A stretch of 64,000 nucleotides of DNA. Source: Microvirga splendida (GTDB lineage Bacteria > Pseudomonadota > Alphaproteobacteria > Rhizobiales > Beijerinckiaceae). Position 1 is the stretch's first letter. Every line of letters starts with the position of its first letter. The position numbers and the translations under genes are program-made. The DNA is taken from assembly GCF_016427565.1 (NCBI RefSeq), contig NZ_JAELXT010000007.1, positions 62,001 to 126,000 of the forward strand, in the 5' to 3' direction. The notes below the pieces were generated by a model, which was given only the letters and a program-made list of their open reading frames with translations, did no database searches and was not told the origin of the DNA. Shown piece by piece: positions 35,001-43,418 of this stretch.

Positions 35001-38000
35001 ACGGAGTGGGCGGCACGACGCTGTCTTACGCGCTGGTCGACAATCCGGGCGGCCTGTTCTCGATCGACCCGGCAACGGGGGCGATCAGCTTCACGGGTGG
35101 AGCCATCGACTACGAGACCAACCCCGATCTCCAGGTGGAGAACGCGGGCACGCCGCAGGAGCGCAAGTACTTTGTCGTGACGGTCCGGGCGGTCGAGTCG
35201 GGAGAGAACGGCCAGGCCTCGCAGGCGACCACGATCCGCGTGTACGTCGACGACGTCAACGAGGCGCCGGACACGATCCGCTTGAACGGCGAAACGGCTG
35301 TAACGCTCGACGAGAATGTACGGGTGCTCGGCACGCTGAGCGCCCAGGATCAGGACGGCGATCCGATCCTCAACTACGCGCTGGTTCTGCCGGTGGAACT
35401 GCAAGGCCTGCTGGTGCTGGTGAAGGACGGCGATACCTGGTCGATCCAGGTCGCCGGGGACGGGGTACTCGATTACGAAGCCCTGGGGGATTTCATCGAG
35501 TTCCATGTCACGGCGACGGATGGCCGGGGCGAGACGAGTGAGCCGCAGCTGATCCGCATCGACATCCGCGATGTGCAGGACACGCCCGGCGGCGGCGGCG
35601 ATGACACCCTCACCGGCGGCGGCGGCGATGACACCCTGACCGGCGGCGGGGGCAACGATACCCTCACTGGCGGCGGAGGCAACGACACGCTTGACGGTGG
35701 CGAGGGCAACGACACGCTCACCGGCGGCGAGGGCAACGACACGCTTGATGGCGGCCCAGGCGACGACACGATGATCGGCGGGTCGGGCGACGACGTGTAC
35801 TACGTCCGCGATCCGGGCGATGTGATCGTCGAGTCCACAGATCCGTCCGGCGGGCAGGACAAGGCCTACATCTTCATCCCCGAATACATGATCCCCGAAT
35901 ACACGTTGCCGGATACGGTCGGCGTCGAGACGCTCGAGGTTGGAGAGGGTGTCGATTACGGCGTCACCATTACCGGCAACGTGTTGGCCAACACGATCAT
36001 TGGCGGCCAGGGCAACGACAGCCTGAGCGGCGGCGGCGGCAACGACAGCGTCACGGGCGGTGCCGGCAACGACACGCTGCTGGGCGGCGAAGGCGCAGAT
36101 ACCCTCGAGGGCGGCGAAGGCGATGACGTCTATGTCATAGATCTCGACGATACTGTTAAGGATGACTCAGGCGGCAACAACGACCTAGTGATCGCTACGG
36201 TTTCGGGGGCCTACACGCTTGCCGGCGGAATCGAGAATGGTGCGGCCGAGATAGATGCCGGGGCTGTTTCTTTGACAGGCAATGAGCTCGATAACGAGCT
36301 CATCGGCAACGATTTCTCGAACACCCTGGAGGGCGCGGAAGGCAACGATACGCTCCACGGCGGCAATGCAACCGATACCCTCGATGGCGGCGCGCACAAC
36401 GACGTCCTCTATGGGTATGACGGAGAGGATAATCTCTACGGCGACGACGGCGATGATTATCTCGATGGTGGTATCGGCGACGACATCATCCAGGGTGGTG
36501 CTGGAAACGACACGCTCGTGAGCGGCGGCGGCAACGACTACATGGATGGCGGCGAGGGCAGCGACGTCTACTTCCTGGACGGTGATGCCTTGCGCGTCAT
36601 CGATACGGGCAGCAGCGAAGACACCGACATCGCCTACCTTCTATCGAAGGACTTCGCGGACGACTTCAAGATCGATGCCTATGCCAACTTCCTCTATGGG
36701 GCAGGAATTGAGAATGTCTACGTCGATGGGGAGCTGTGGGGCGGAATCGGCGGTGGAGACAACGATGACGTCTACGACATCACCCCCGAAAGCGAGCCGA
36801 TCAACGAGCCGGATCCTGATCTCGAAACCGGCGGTCTCGACAGGGCTAATGTCTTCGTTCCTAGCTATGCGTTGAGCGACACGACCTACGTCGAAATCCT
36901 CGCTGTTGGCGAGAACGTCGATCATGGTGTCGAGATCATCGGCAACAGCTCCGCCAACACCATCTATGGCGGCGCCAAGGACGACACGCTGAAAGGTGGT
37001 GGCGGTAACGACTACATTTCCGATGACGAAGTGGCAGGCAGCGGCGCTGGCAACGACCTCCTCGAGGGAGGCGATGGTGCAGACACCCTCATCGGTGGTA
37101 TCGGCAACGATACCCTCATTGGCGGAGCGGATGCTCCGAACCGGCTCGAAGGTGGATCAGGCGACGATGTCTACATCATCCGCAACAAAGGTGATGTGGT
37201 TATCGAGAATCTCGACTCCATCGCTGGAGGAAACGACACTGCCTACATCTACACGGTCGATTTCGACACTGTGGAGCAGCGCGACGCTTACATGGCTGCG
37301 CTTCTGGCGAACGGCATCGAGACGGTGATCGTGGATGATGGAGTATCACAAGATGTAGTCATCTCACTTTCGGATAACTCGATCCGGGAATATCCGGTTG
37401 AAGACACGTTCATCGGTGAGCTGTCGACTGATATAGGTGGTGATTACGTCTATATGTTTGTTCTCAAGGATGTCTCTGGGAATGAGATCGGCACGGCAAC
37501 CTCAGATGGGCGCTTCAAGATCGTTGGAAATCAAATCTTGAGCGACACTCGTATTGGCTTGGACTTCGAACAGAAGCGTGATTACAGCATCACGGTTCGT
37601 GTCATGAAGCAGGGCGAAACCGGCGCCAACGATTGGAAAGTCGATAGAGAATTCCCCATAACAATTCGTGATGTCATTGGCGAGAATGTCACTGGCACCG
37701 ATAGTGCAGAGCGTATCATTGCCAATGCAGGCAACGACACGCTTAAAGGTGGAGGGGGAGATGATACCCTAAGTGGTGGTATCGGACGTGACACTCTGAC
37801 TGGAGATGGCGGTAAGGATTACTTCCTCTTTGACAAGGCCCCGAGCTTCGCCAGTCGGGACATCATTACCGACTTTATTCAAGGAGATGACCAGATTCAG
37901 CTGAAGGCATCAATCTTTGGCCTGGGTGCTCTTCGTGGAGACATGATCGCAACGCGCTTCGTTGTAGGCTCAGAAGCGACCACTGCGGCACATCGTTTCA

Positions 38001-38005
38001 TCTAA
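29060..38005 (+). CDS. Giant RTX/cadherin calcium-binding protein, premature stop at C-terminus
   Basis: A 2981-residue secreted-type protein. Residues about 1-390 form an unrecognised beta-rich domain with repeated FxxxW and TVTW-like strands. Residues about 400-1610 are RTX nonapeptide blocks (GGxGNDTLxGG) alternating with about 60-residue inserts (DTYYVD, SVSYTL, LTGN). Residues about 1623-2170 are cadherin-like domains (SIDENSAPGTLVATL, VDENSSVLGTLSATD). More RTX blocks follow to about 2770, one cadherin-like unit (DGRFKIVGNQIL), and a final RTX/serralysin-type end. Such proteins are exported by type I secretion and fold on Ca2+; adhesion or surface-layer roles are typical. The TAA at 38003 falls where Tyr is expected; in-frame codons continue 44 residues to a TGA at 38138. 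There is no signal peptide. Confidence 0.88.
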   Translation: MSGGITTWSDTTLVAGSLQQTGPDTAFSEANGTFITVWSEFDPTLGRTVIKAKIVDFDGQVLREPYIISSTQVPNGGLINPSVSVLPNGQFVITYSGAGSSGPIYRTVLDGSGDTVFAEQRVDTTARSSTANPEIAVHTNGEYTVYWEAGGDIYGQRYSADGSKSGAEFRVATPINTSQSKTVESGLVVTELGDGLSVMAYSYTETRLDPETGVEFILSQGTRHRIGSTGAEITWQAPIGSVISDVSVAAAKTYGGLFAITRSVNDVLYTRIYDGANFVREFQVSPANTGAEKEVATTYMSDGKLVVAWIETANGVNALRAKLFNPDGTQYVAEFTVASVAVDLHELKIASDEYGRFTVTWRGSGGSLYEKTFDTRVSNLDGIYEWSRLNDIFPDPVSYVGTAGRDSLGGSGKSDRLSGYKGDDTLLGGHGADTLRGGEGNDVLDGGDGGDRLYGGAGTDFVSYASATAAVVVSLANRNDNQGADAAGDYYESIEGVIGSKYNDKITGSGNSDTLRGGDGDDTLDGGSGFDRLEGGAGNDTYYVDNPFDIVVDDSGDSDTVITSVSYVVTSPSTGINILKAADGTAPINLTSRAFSSMTLIGNAGENILDARGIGDRLQGGLGNDTYIIDGGAQWVEENPDEGTDTVRSKINHTLTANVEHLIAYDESGTTPLVLTGNGLGNSIIGNRGNNTLNGEGGNDTLNGGDGHDVLNGGLGNDTMNGGSGDDTYYVDSGADHIVEAANQGYDKVYTTVDYTLNGNLEELIAADRANSTTPLKLTGNTSNNVIIGNAGSNQLNGGDGNDTLEGGLGADELNGGSGNDWADYSNAAAVDAGTGLGLTISLSPNVANTGEAAGDTYSSIENLRGSKFRDILVGNSGSNVLDGGDGDDRLYGGEGADTLIGGSGWNAATYRYSTAGTGILIDFTTGERTGEAVGDQYIQITAYEGTTSSDTLRGSNDYDEFLGEGGNDLLMGRGGDDFLRGDVGDDTLVGGAGADTLRGGTHLGDAGFDMASYEDADAAVKAYLEAGAQASATGDAQGDVYINIDGLIGSRFDDQLSGFLMGASSLDGGSGNDTLTGGRSDDTLEGGVGADSLAGGLGNDTYYVDNAGDRISDSGGSDDIVYTTISYALGSTGLEHGTVQTTSTNATQRIDLTGNELNNVLTGHDGVNSLSGGTGNDTLRGLGGDDTLDGGLGNDSLEGGIGNDSLVGGDGSDTLIGGGGNDVFNGGTGNDSMVGGSGNDTFYVDSAGDIVAESTLGGGTADTVISSVSYSIDTQTRAFIENMEVAAGFGGVTLTGNSKANKITGNELANTLVGGIGNDTLDGGDGNDSLNGGENDDSLVGGDGDDSLSGGAGSDTLMGGVGNDYLQGGLDNDSLEGGVGDDNLLGIGGDDTLVGDAGNDTLNGGTGADKMAGGDDNDVYVVDNAGDDVQESDTDTGLDLIETSVSYSLQGRDGIENMTATGTADISLIGNGRGNILTGNSGANSLDGGDGNDSLTGAGGNDTLLGGEGDDTLLGGEGHDTLLGGAGNDTLDGGEGNDILDGGAGPGPDVLKGGLGDDVYYIRNVGDIVEEDADGGNDTAHLSASFYESRTDALNVAHDLKLLGIENVYIDGKLFAAPTEITFTGGSIDENSAPGTLVATLGAVDTEGETFSFSFAGGQNGGLVDPSGRFVIVNNNGVWEIRVHEGAVLDHEAAGSHTVTVVVTDGDGLTHERDITITVNDVDETVPNTAPHTIRLNGSTAVAVDENSSVLGTLSATDDQGHAVTYGLTLPAEVADLFTLVNENGVWTVQVAAGRELDYETLAGKSFEILVTARDSQGAESTQALTITVEDANEAVSDVTYSVNILSEAAAGGTTVGTVAAVIDPDEREAFRDFRYVLVDENGQAITGDWHFAIDALTGEITVGPLGLQDVSAPTDVVVRVRVTDQGGAGYSHVEEVTVRINPSDVNSPPTAPQVQGTVTTLAENQDAAVVVATVQATDDGVGGTTLSYALVDNPGGLFSIDPATGAISFTGGAIDYETNPDLQVENAGTPQERKYFVVTVRAVESGENGQASQATTIRVYVDDVNEAPDTIRLNGETAVTLDENVRVLGTLSAQDQDGDPILNYALVLPVELQGLLVLVKDGDTWSIQVAGDGVLDYEALGDFIEFHVTATDGRGETSEPQLIRIDIRDVQDTPGGGGDDTLTGGGGDDTLTGGGGNDTLTGGGGNDTLDGGEGNDTLTGGEGNDTLDGGPGDDTMIGGSGDDVYYVRDPGDVIVESTDPSGGQDKAYIFIPEYMIPEYTLPDTVGVETLEVGEGVDYGVTITGNVLANTIIGGQGNDSLSGGGGNDSVTGGAGNDTLLGGEGADTLEGGEGDDVYVIDLDDTVKDDSGGNNDLVIATVSGAYTLAGGIENGAAEIDAGAVSLTGNELDNELIGNDFSNTLEGAEGNDTLHGGNATDTLDGGAHNDVLYGYDGEDNLYGDDGDDYLDGGIGDDIIQGGAGNDTLVSGGGNDYMDGGEGSDVYFLDGDALRVIDTGSSEDTDIAYLLSKDFADDFKIDAYANFLYGAGIENVYVDGELWGGIGGGDNDDVYDITPESEPINEPDPDLETGGLDRANVFVPSYALSDTTYVEILAVGENVDHGVEIIGNSSANTIYGGAKDDTLKGGGGNDYISDDEVAGSGAGNDLLEGGDGADTLIGGIGNDTLIGGADAPNRLEGGSGDDVYIIRNKGDVVIENLDSIAGGNDTAYIYTVDFDTVEQRDAYMAALLANGIETVIVDDGVSQDVVISLSDNSIREYPVEDTFIGELSTDIGGDYVYMFVLKDVSGNEIGTATSDGRFKIVGNQILSDTRIGLDFEQKRDYSITVRVMKQGETGANDWKVDREFPITIRDVIGENVTGTDSAERIIANAGNDTLKGGGGDDTLSGGIGRDTLTGDGGKDYFLFDKAPSFASRDIITDFIQGDDQIQLKASIFGLGALRGDMIATRFVVGSEATTAAHRFI

Positions 38006-38140
38006 GAAAAGACAGCAACGTCAGCAAGGCTCTACTACGATGCTGACGGTTCAGGAACCAATTCTCAGAAGGTTGAGATCTTAAGCTTCACAAACATCAG
38101 ACCGGATCTTGGTTTGACAGATTTCGATATCATCGCGTGA
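38006..38140 (+). pseudogene. In-frame C-terminal extension of the RTX giant beyond the TAA
   Basis: Read in the same frame after the TAA, the sequence encodes EKTATSARLYYDADGSGTNS, then KVEILSFTN and LTDFDIIA before TGA. This is the conserved C-terminal block (Tyr, then YDADGSG, then a final hydrophobic tail) present at the ends of the other two RTX proteins in this window. It is therefore the displaced end of the same gene, lost by one substitution or recovered by readthrough. The block is where type I secretion signals lie. Confidence 0.8.
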
Positions 38141-38181
38141 CGACAACGCAGGAATCAAAAGCAGAGCTTTAGGAGTGTAAC

Positions 38182-41100
38182 GTGGCTACCTTTAACCTAA
38201 GAATCGAGCCTATTGCCGGGGTTTCGACGCAAGTTGCGGAAAACGATTACATGCTCGAGTTCAATGAGAACATCGAGGCAGGCACAATTATCGGTTACCT
38301 GACCGGGTTCTCTAACACCGCTGATCGTGACAGTGCTAATTTTACAGCGCTCAATGGTGATGACGGCGGGCGCTTCGAAATCGTCAAGGCAACCAGTGCT
38401 GGCCCTGGTTACAATGTCGGGGACTGGATTGTTCGCATCAAAAATGGCGGTGAGAACTATTTCAATTATGAGAACAACGGAGGATTTGATAATCTCTTCC
38501 GTTATACGAGCGTCGGTACAAACACCTATCATGTCTCTATCGATGTCGTTCTCAAGGACATCAATGAGGGTCCTAAGAACATCAATGTAGCCGGTGGCAG
38601 CGTTGAAAGCGGCAGAGCTGGCGTCAACGTAGGTGCCTTGAGTGCCTTGGATGAAGACGATATCTTTTGGCACGCATCAGGTGAGACCCAGGTTACCTAT
38701 TCAATCGACTCGGGCCTGAATGGAGATCTCTTTACGATTCAGGGAGATATTCTCAGGCTCAGAGACGGCGTATCTTTGAATTACGCAAATGCGCCGAAGT
38801 CAGATTCGGGAGGCCGGTACTATGAAGTTGTCGTCAGAGCCACCGATGGCGGCGGCTACGATTCGGAAACGGGCGAGCAGCTTCCGGGAACTGCACTTTC
38901 ATCAACTCAAACAATCAAGGTTTATGTAACGCCGCCGGCCAATCAGGCCCCGCCGGCGCCGTCTGGTGCGTTCGCAATCGATGAGCGCTCGGCTGCCGAT
39001 ACACCTGTGGCAACCCTGGCTGAGCGTGACGGCGACAACCAGCTTATCACCTACACCTTCCAAGGCGGCGGCACGGTCAGCGCGGACGGCCGCTTCAAGA
39101 TCGTGGGCAACCAGATCCTGGTGAACAACCCGGCCGAGGTGACGTCCAACGACACGGTCAGCTATGCCATTGTTGCCAATGACGGCTCCGGCGCCGCCAA
39201 TGCCACGTCCACGGGCAATGTCACGATCACGGTCAACAACGTGAACCGGGCTCCCTCGGCGCCGACGATCCCCACCAACACGACAATTCCTGAGACAACG
39301 GCCACGAATGGGCTTGTAGCCACGCTGGCCTCGACCGATCCGGACGGGCAGACGGTGACGTACACCTTCCAAAATGCTCAGAGTGGCTCGAGTGGCCTGA
39401 TCAGCGCCGACGGCCGCTTCAAGATCGTCAACAACCAGATCTTGGTAAACAACAACGCTGAGATCCAGGTTGCAGCCAATAGCGACTACAACTACACCGT
39501 GGTGGCCTCCGACGGGGCCGGCGGCACCACGAACGGCAACATCACCATTCGCGTCACCAATGTGAACAAACTCCCGTCAACGCCGACGATCCCGGCCAAC
39601 ACCTCGGTGGCTGAGACAACGGCGACGGACGGGTTGGTTGCCACGCTATCCTCGATCGATCCGGACGGGCAGACGGTGACGTACACCTTCGAGGGTGGCG
39701 GTCTAGTCAGCGCCGACGGCCGCTTCAAGATCGTCGGCAACCAGATCCAGGTCAACAGCAACGTTGCCCTCCAGGTTACGCAAGACTCAAACTTCAGCTA
39801 TACTATCGTGGCCTCCGACGGAGCCGGTGGCACCACGAACGGCAATATCACCATCAGCGTGACTAACGTGAACCGGGCGCCGACGACGCCGACGATCCCG
39901 GCCAACACCTCGGTGGCTGAGACGGAGGCAGTCAATGCGCCGGTGGCCACTCTGTCCTCGACCGATCCGGACGGGCAGGGGGTGACGTACACCTTCCAGA
40001 ATGCTCAGAGTGGCTCGGGTGGCCTGATCAGCTTCGACGGCCGCTTCAAGATCGTCGGGAACCAGATCCTGGTGAGCGATCACACGGCCCTACAGGTCAA
40101 CGCCGATACTATCTTTAACTATACAATCATGGCTTCGGATGGCTCGGGAGGTGCCACTCCGGGTAACATCTCAATTCGTGTCAACAACGTCGATACTGTG
40201 CCGGTAATTACGATCTCAGGTCCGACGGAATTCGACGCCTTCGATACAGGTTCAACCGTAGCGCCATTCGCTGGCGTTACTCTTGCCGACGCAGACACCG
40301 ATAGGCTGACTGTCCTGATCACCTATGCTCGGGCTGATGGCGAACTCTCCTTCCCGGCTGGCTCCAACGCTACTTTCACGGACGACCTTGGTAACAGGAC
40401 TTACAGAATAGAAGCATCGAAAGATGCTTTGGCCTTGATATTGAGGAATGTCGTATTCGATCCGACGAACGAGCCTAATGCGACATCGACAAGCATCAAG
40501 ACCACCGAATTCGTGATGACAGTTCAGGATGGGACCAATACTGTCACGAACCGGCAGATCAAGGTCAACACCACGATCACCGATAAGGATCCTGGGAACC
40601 ATGCCCCTTACGCACTAGCTTTCGAGGGCAGCGGCGCTACTACGGCGTCGGTTGCTGAGAACGTTGCGGGTCAGGTCTTTGGAGTGCTGAGAGGGCGTGA
40701 TCAGGATCCTCAGGACACGCTGAGCTATTCGATCGTCAACGATCCGACCGGTAAATTCGAGGTTGTTGCCACGAACAGCGGCTTCGTGTTGAAGCTGAAG
40801 GACGGGCAGAGCCTGGATTATGAGAATTCCGGCACCGGCCATGCTCATAAGGTGACGGTGCGGGTGTCAGACGGTCATCCGGACGGCTATCTCGATCAGG
40901 AGTTCACGATCAACGTCAGTGATGTCAACGAGCAGTCCCCGAATTCCCTTCCAGTAGGCGTCAATCTGTCGAACGACAGAGTCATCGAACTCCGCGCAGG
41001 TTACAACACCACGATTGCGACCCTGGCGGCGGTGGATCCTGACCAAGCTAACGGCTTCACCTACAGCCTCCTTGATAGTGCCGGTGGTCGCTTCAGGATC

Positions 41101-41769
41101 GAAGGCGACAGCCTCAAGGTTGTTAACGGCGTGATGCTGGACCACGAGCAGGATGCGACGCATAAGGTTGTCATCCAAGTCTCAGATGGTCGAGGAGGTG
41201 TGAGAGCCTTCGAGAAGATCATTAATGTTGATGATCTCACTCGCGAGGTCATGACATCGGCGAATGCAAGTCCGCTCAACGACATCATTAAGGGCAGCAA
41301 AACCAAGAACTATAAAGACAAGTTCTATGGCGGCGCCGGCGACGACAAGCTTTGGGGCGGCTATGGCAATGACATACTGTATGGTGGTACCGGCAAGGAT
41401 GCCTTTGTGTTCGATGGAAAGCTGGGCACATCCAAGACGGATCGCAAGGTGAACTTCGATAAGATCATGGATTACAGCGTCAAGGACGACTCCATCTGGC
41501 TCGATAACGCCTTGTTCAAGTCCAACAAGAATCTCTTCAAGGCTATCAAGAAGGGCACGGAGAGCAATCCGAAGAAGATGGCGAGCAAGTTCTTCACCGT
41601 GGGTGACAAGGCGAAGCAGGCGGACGATTACTTCGTGTATGACTCCAAGAAGCGCGTCCTGTACTATGATGCCGATGGTTCTGGTTCGAAGGCAGCCATC
41701 GAGATCGCGAGCTTCACGAAGAACAAGGCCCTGAAAGTCCTCAAGGCCTCCGAATTCTTCTTTATCTAA
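38182..41769 (+). CDS. Cadherin-like repeat protein with RTX C-terminus
   Basis: A 1195-residue secreted-type protein starting with GTG seven bases after AGGAG. The N-terminal 270 residues contain cadherin-like units (FNENIEAGTIIGYLTGF, DINEGPKNI). About residues 270-670 are four tandem repeats of roughly 102-108 residues (IPANTSVAETTATDGLVATL, then DGRFKIVGNQI, then YTIVASDGAGG, then VTNVNRAP). Further cadherin-like units (SVAENVAGQVFGVLRGRDQD) follow, then a short RTX block (GGAGDDKLWGGYGNDILYGG) and the terminal VLYYDADGSG block. It lies 41 bases after the restored end of the RTX giant, so the two probably form an operon. Probably a Ca2+-dependent adhesin exported by type I secretion. Confidence 0.88.
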   Translation: MATFNLRIEPIAGVSTQVAENDYMLEFNENIEAGTIIGYLTGFSNTADRDSANFTALNGDDGGRFEIVKATSAGPGYNVGDWIVRIKNGGENYFNYENNGGFDNLFRYTSVGTNTYHVSIDVVLKDINEGPKNINVAGGSVESGRAGVNVGALSALDEDDIFWHASGETQVTYSIDSGLNGDLFTIQGDILRLRDGVSLNYANAPKSDSGGRYYEVVVRATDGGGYDSETGEQLPGTALSSTQTIKVYVTPPANQAPPAPSGAFAIDERSAADTPVATLAERDGDNQLITYTFQGGGTVSADGRFKIVGNQILVNNPAEVTSNDTVSYAIVANDGSGAANATSTGNVTITVNNVNRAPSAPTIPTNTTIPETTATNGLVATLASTDPDGQTVTYTFQNAQSGSSGLISADGRFKIVNNQILVNNNAEIQVAANSDYNYTVVASDGAGGTTNGNITIRVTNVNKLPSTPTIPANTSVAETTATDGLVATLSSIDPDGQTVTYTFEGGGLVSADGRFKIVGNQIQVNSNVALQVTQDSNFSYTIVASDGAGGTTNGNITISVTNVNRAPTTPTIPANTSVAETEAVNAPVATLSSTDPDGQGVTYTFQNAQSGSGGLISFDGRFKIVGNQILVSDHTALQVNADTIFNYTIMASDGSGGATPGNISIRVNNVDTVPVITISGPTEFDAFDTGSTVAPFAGVTLADADTDRLTVLITYARADGELSFPAGSNATFTDDLGNRTYRIEASKDALALILRNVVFDPTNEPNATSTSIKTTEFVMTVQDGTNTVTNRQIKVNTTITDKDPGNHAPYALAFEGSGATTASVAENVAGQVFGVLRGRDQDPQDTLSYSIVNDPTGKFEVVATNSGFVLKLKDGQSLDYENSGTGHAHKVTVRVSDGHPDGYLDQEFTINVSDVNEQSPNSLPVGVNLSNDRVIELRAGYNTTIATLAAVDPDQANGFTYSLLDSAGGRFRIEGDSLKVVNGVMLDHEQDATHKVVIQVSDGRGGVRAFEKIINVDDLTREVMTSANASPLNDIIKGSKTKNYKDKFYGGAGDDKLWGGYGNDILYGGTGKDAFVFDGKLGTSKTDRKVNFDKIMDYSVKDDSIWLDNALFKSNKNLFKAIKKGTESNPKKMASKFFTVGDKAKQADDYFVYDSKKRVLYYDADGSGSKAAIEIASFTKNKALKVLKASEFFFI
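38985..40195 (+). repeat. Four tandem ~300-base coding repeats
   Basis: The repeat marker GACGGCCGCTTCAAGATCGT recurs near 39085, 39409, 39715 and 40036, giving periods of about 323, 306 and 321 bases. The DNA is nearly identical around the marker and around the GACGGGCAG-containing segment, which points to recent duplication or recombination within the gene. Confidence 0.8.
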
Positions 41770-41798
41770 TATCTGCCACGTTATAGCGGCAAGATATG

Positions 41799-41830
41799 AG
41801 CCGGCTGCCTGAAAGGGCAGCCGGCTTTTT
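41799..41830 (+). terminator. Rho-independent terminator of the cadherin-repeat gene
   Basis: An 11-base stem (AGCCGGCTGCC with GGCAGCCGGCT) around a six-base loop is followed by TTTT. It lies about 30 bases after the stop codon. Confidence 0.85.
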
Positions 41831-42050
41831 CGTTCGGCCTATACTGCGTCAGGACCGGTGTCGAAAAGGAGGGAAGTGCGTCCTAAGGTATGATGCGGGC
41901 AGCAAGGGAAGCGACGGGCATACAGTTCATCGCCATTTCCGGGCTCTTCATTCAGGAGCAGGAGTCAGAAACTGGGAAACCTGTATTATCGCACATGAGC
42001 GCACACCGTGTCGGGCGCCTGTGGTTTCTCTTTCAGGGGGCTGGCAGGCA

Positions 42051-42084
42051 ACAAAAAACCCGCCTCGGCTTGGCCGAGGCGGGT
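42051..42084 (-). terminator. Rho-independent terminator of the convergent RTX gene
   Basis: A 12-base stem (ACCCGCCTCGGC with GCCGAGGCGGGT) and three-base loop are preceded on the plus strand by A6, i.e. a U-run on the minus-strand transcript. It lies 27 bases after the stop of the leftward RTX gene. Confidence 0.85.
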
Positions 42085-42110
42085 CGGGATGAACAGGCCT
42101 CTCTGGTTGC

Positions 42111-43418
42111 TTAGACCAGAATGAAGTCCGAAGCCGCCATTTTCAGGTTCTTGTCGAGCGTGGCGAATTTTATAGCGCCGAACGCGGTGCCGGAACCGTC
42201 GGCATCGTAGGAGAGGGCGCCGGTCGACTTGTTGTAGATGATCCGGTCGGCGGCATCTTTGGCTTTGCTGCCGATATAGAATGCGGACGCTGCCAGCTTG
42301 CCTCCGGATAGGGCGGTGAAAATCTCCGTGTCCAGCGCGATCCTGTCGTCCTTGGTCGAGAAGCCGGTGATCCTGTCGACATTGGATCCCCCAAGATCCG
42401 TATCGAAGTAGAAGGTGTCCCGACCTGCACCACCGATGAGCTTATCCTTGCCGAGCCCACCATAGAGCTTGTCGTTGCCGGCACCGCCATCCAGTTGGTC
42501 GTTCCCTGCGCGGCCTTCCAGGATGTCGTTGCCGTTCATGCCCTTCATGGAATTCTTGCCGCCGTGACCGAGCAGGAGATTGGCCTTCGCATTGCCTGTG
42601 AGGTTGATCGCTTTCGTCAGCGTATCGTCTGCAGCCAAGCCCTCGAACTTGTCTTTTGCGGATAGGGTCGAGTTCTTCGAGACCATCCGGCTGTCGAGGC
42701 CGCCGGTATCGATAACAATATCGACCTTCTCATTGAACTTGTAGACGTCGTTGCCGTTGCCACCCTTCAAGATGTTAGGCCCATCACGGCCACGGTCATC
42801 GCCCCCTATGAGTGTATCGTTGCCGTCGCCGCCGTCGAGCACGTCGATACCTTCGCCACCATCGAGGTAGTCGTCGCCGGCATTGCCGTAGAGCAGGTCG
42901 CGGCCGTTGCCGGCTGTTACGCGCTCGCCCGCTGCACTGCCAACGAAGCGGTCGTCCAAGACTTTCGTGGCGTCGGTGTTGAGGCTCACGGTGATAGTCT
43001 GGTTCGCCCGGTCCCATCTCGAGAACACAGTTTTAGAAATATCGAGATCAACCTGTTCCGATGCGCTGGTGAACACAATGGTGTCGACGCCGGCAGTCGA
43101 TCCGACAACTTGCGAAACGCCGAAGTAGCTGTTGGCGTTGTATGTGAGCGTCGTCGCTGCGTTCGGAGATGCAAACGTCAAGGCATCTATGGCGCGGATA
43201 TAGTTAAATTGGGCTGACGTCCAAAGCTGAATGACGTCGATGAAATCATTCTCATTCTCTCCAGCGCCATTGGAGCCTGAGATACTGATGTCATAAACAT
43301 ACTGATCGATGATGAACGTGTCGTTGCCGCCCATTCCGTTAAATATGTCATCCGGAAGATCGGGCTGGTTGCGAACAGTGTATATGTCATCAGTGTTTGG
43401 AAGTTCTATATAAGCCAT
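42111..43418 (-). CDS. RTX calcium-binding protein
   Basis: A 435-residue secreted-type protein beginning MAYIELPNTDDIYTVRNQPD. An N-terminal domain of about 150 residues is followed by RTX blocks (GNGRDLLYGNAGDDYLDGG, GGDGNDTLIGG, then GNDILEGRAGNDQLDGGAGN), a serralysin-like FYFDTDLGGSNVDRITGF segment and the terminal RIIYNKSTGALSYDADGSG block ending SDFILV. The ATG was chosen for its AGGGG five bases upstream; a start seven codons earlier is possible. It is probably exported by a type I system encoded elsewhere. It is convergent with the two larger RTX-type genes. Confidence 0.88.
   Translation of the reverse strand: MAYIELPNTDDIYTVRNQPDLPDDIFNGMGGNDTFIIDQYVYDISISGSNGAGENENDFIDVIQLWTSAQFNYIRAIDALTFASPNAATTLTYNANSYFGVSQVVGSTAGVDTIVFTSASEQVDLDISKTVFSRWDRANQTITVSLNTDATKVLDDRFVGSAAGERVTAGNGRDLLYGNAGDDYLDGGEGIDVLDGGDGNDTLIGGDDRGRDGPNILKGGNGNDVYKFNEKVDIVIDTGGLDSRMVSKNSTLSAKDKFEGLAADDTLTKAINLTGNAKANLLLGHGGKNSMKGMNGNDILEGRAGNDQLDGGAGNDKLYGGLGKDKLIGGAGRDTFYFDTDLGGSNVDRITGFSTKDDRIALDTEIFTALSGGKLAASAFYIGSKAKDAADRIIYNKSTGALSYDADGSGTAFGAIKFATLDKNLKMAASDFILV

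Larger units (their letters stand above)
41770..42110. other. Intergenic region between convergent RTX genes
   Basis: It holds one terminator for each flanking gene and no supported coding sequence. Open frames here cross the terminators and were not accepted. Confidence 0.6.

Noticed and set aside
37981..38140. A frameshift as the cause of the short RTX giant
   Set aside because: The YYDADGSG block is in the same frame as the upstream protein, so a nonsense change, not a frameshift, explains the stop.
41890..42114. 74-codon plus-strand frame between the convergent RTX genes
   Set aside because: It crosses the minus-strand terminator hairpin and lacks a ribosome-binding site and any domain.
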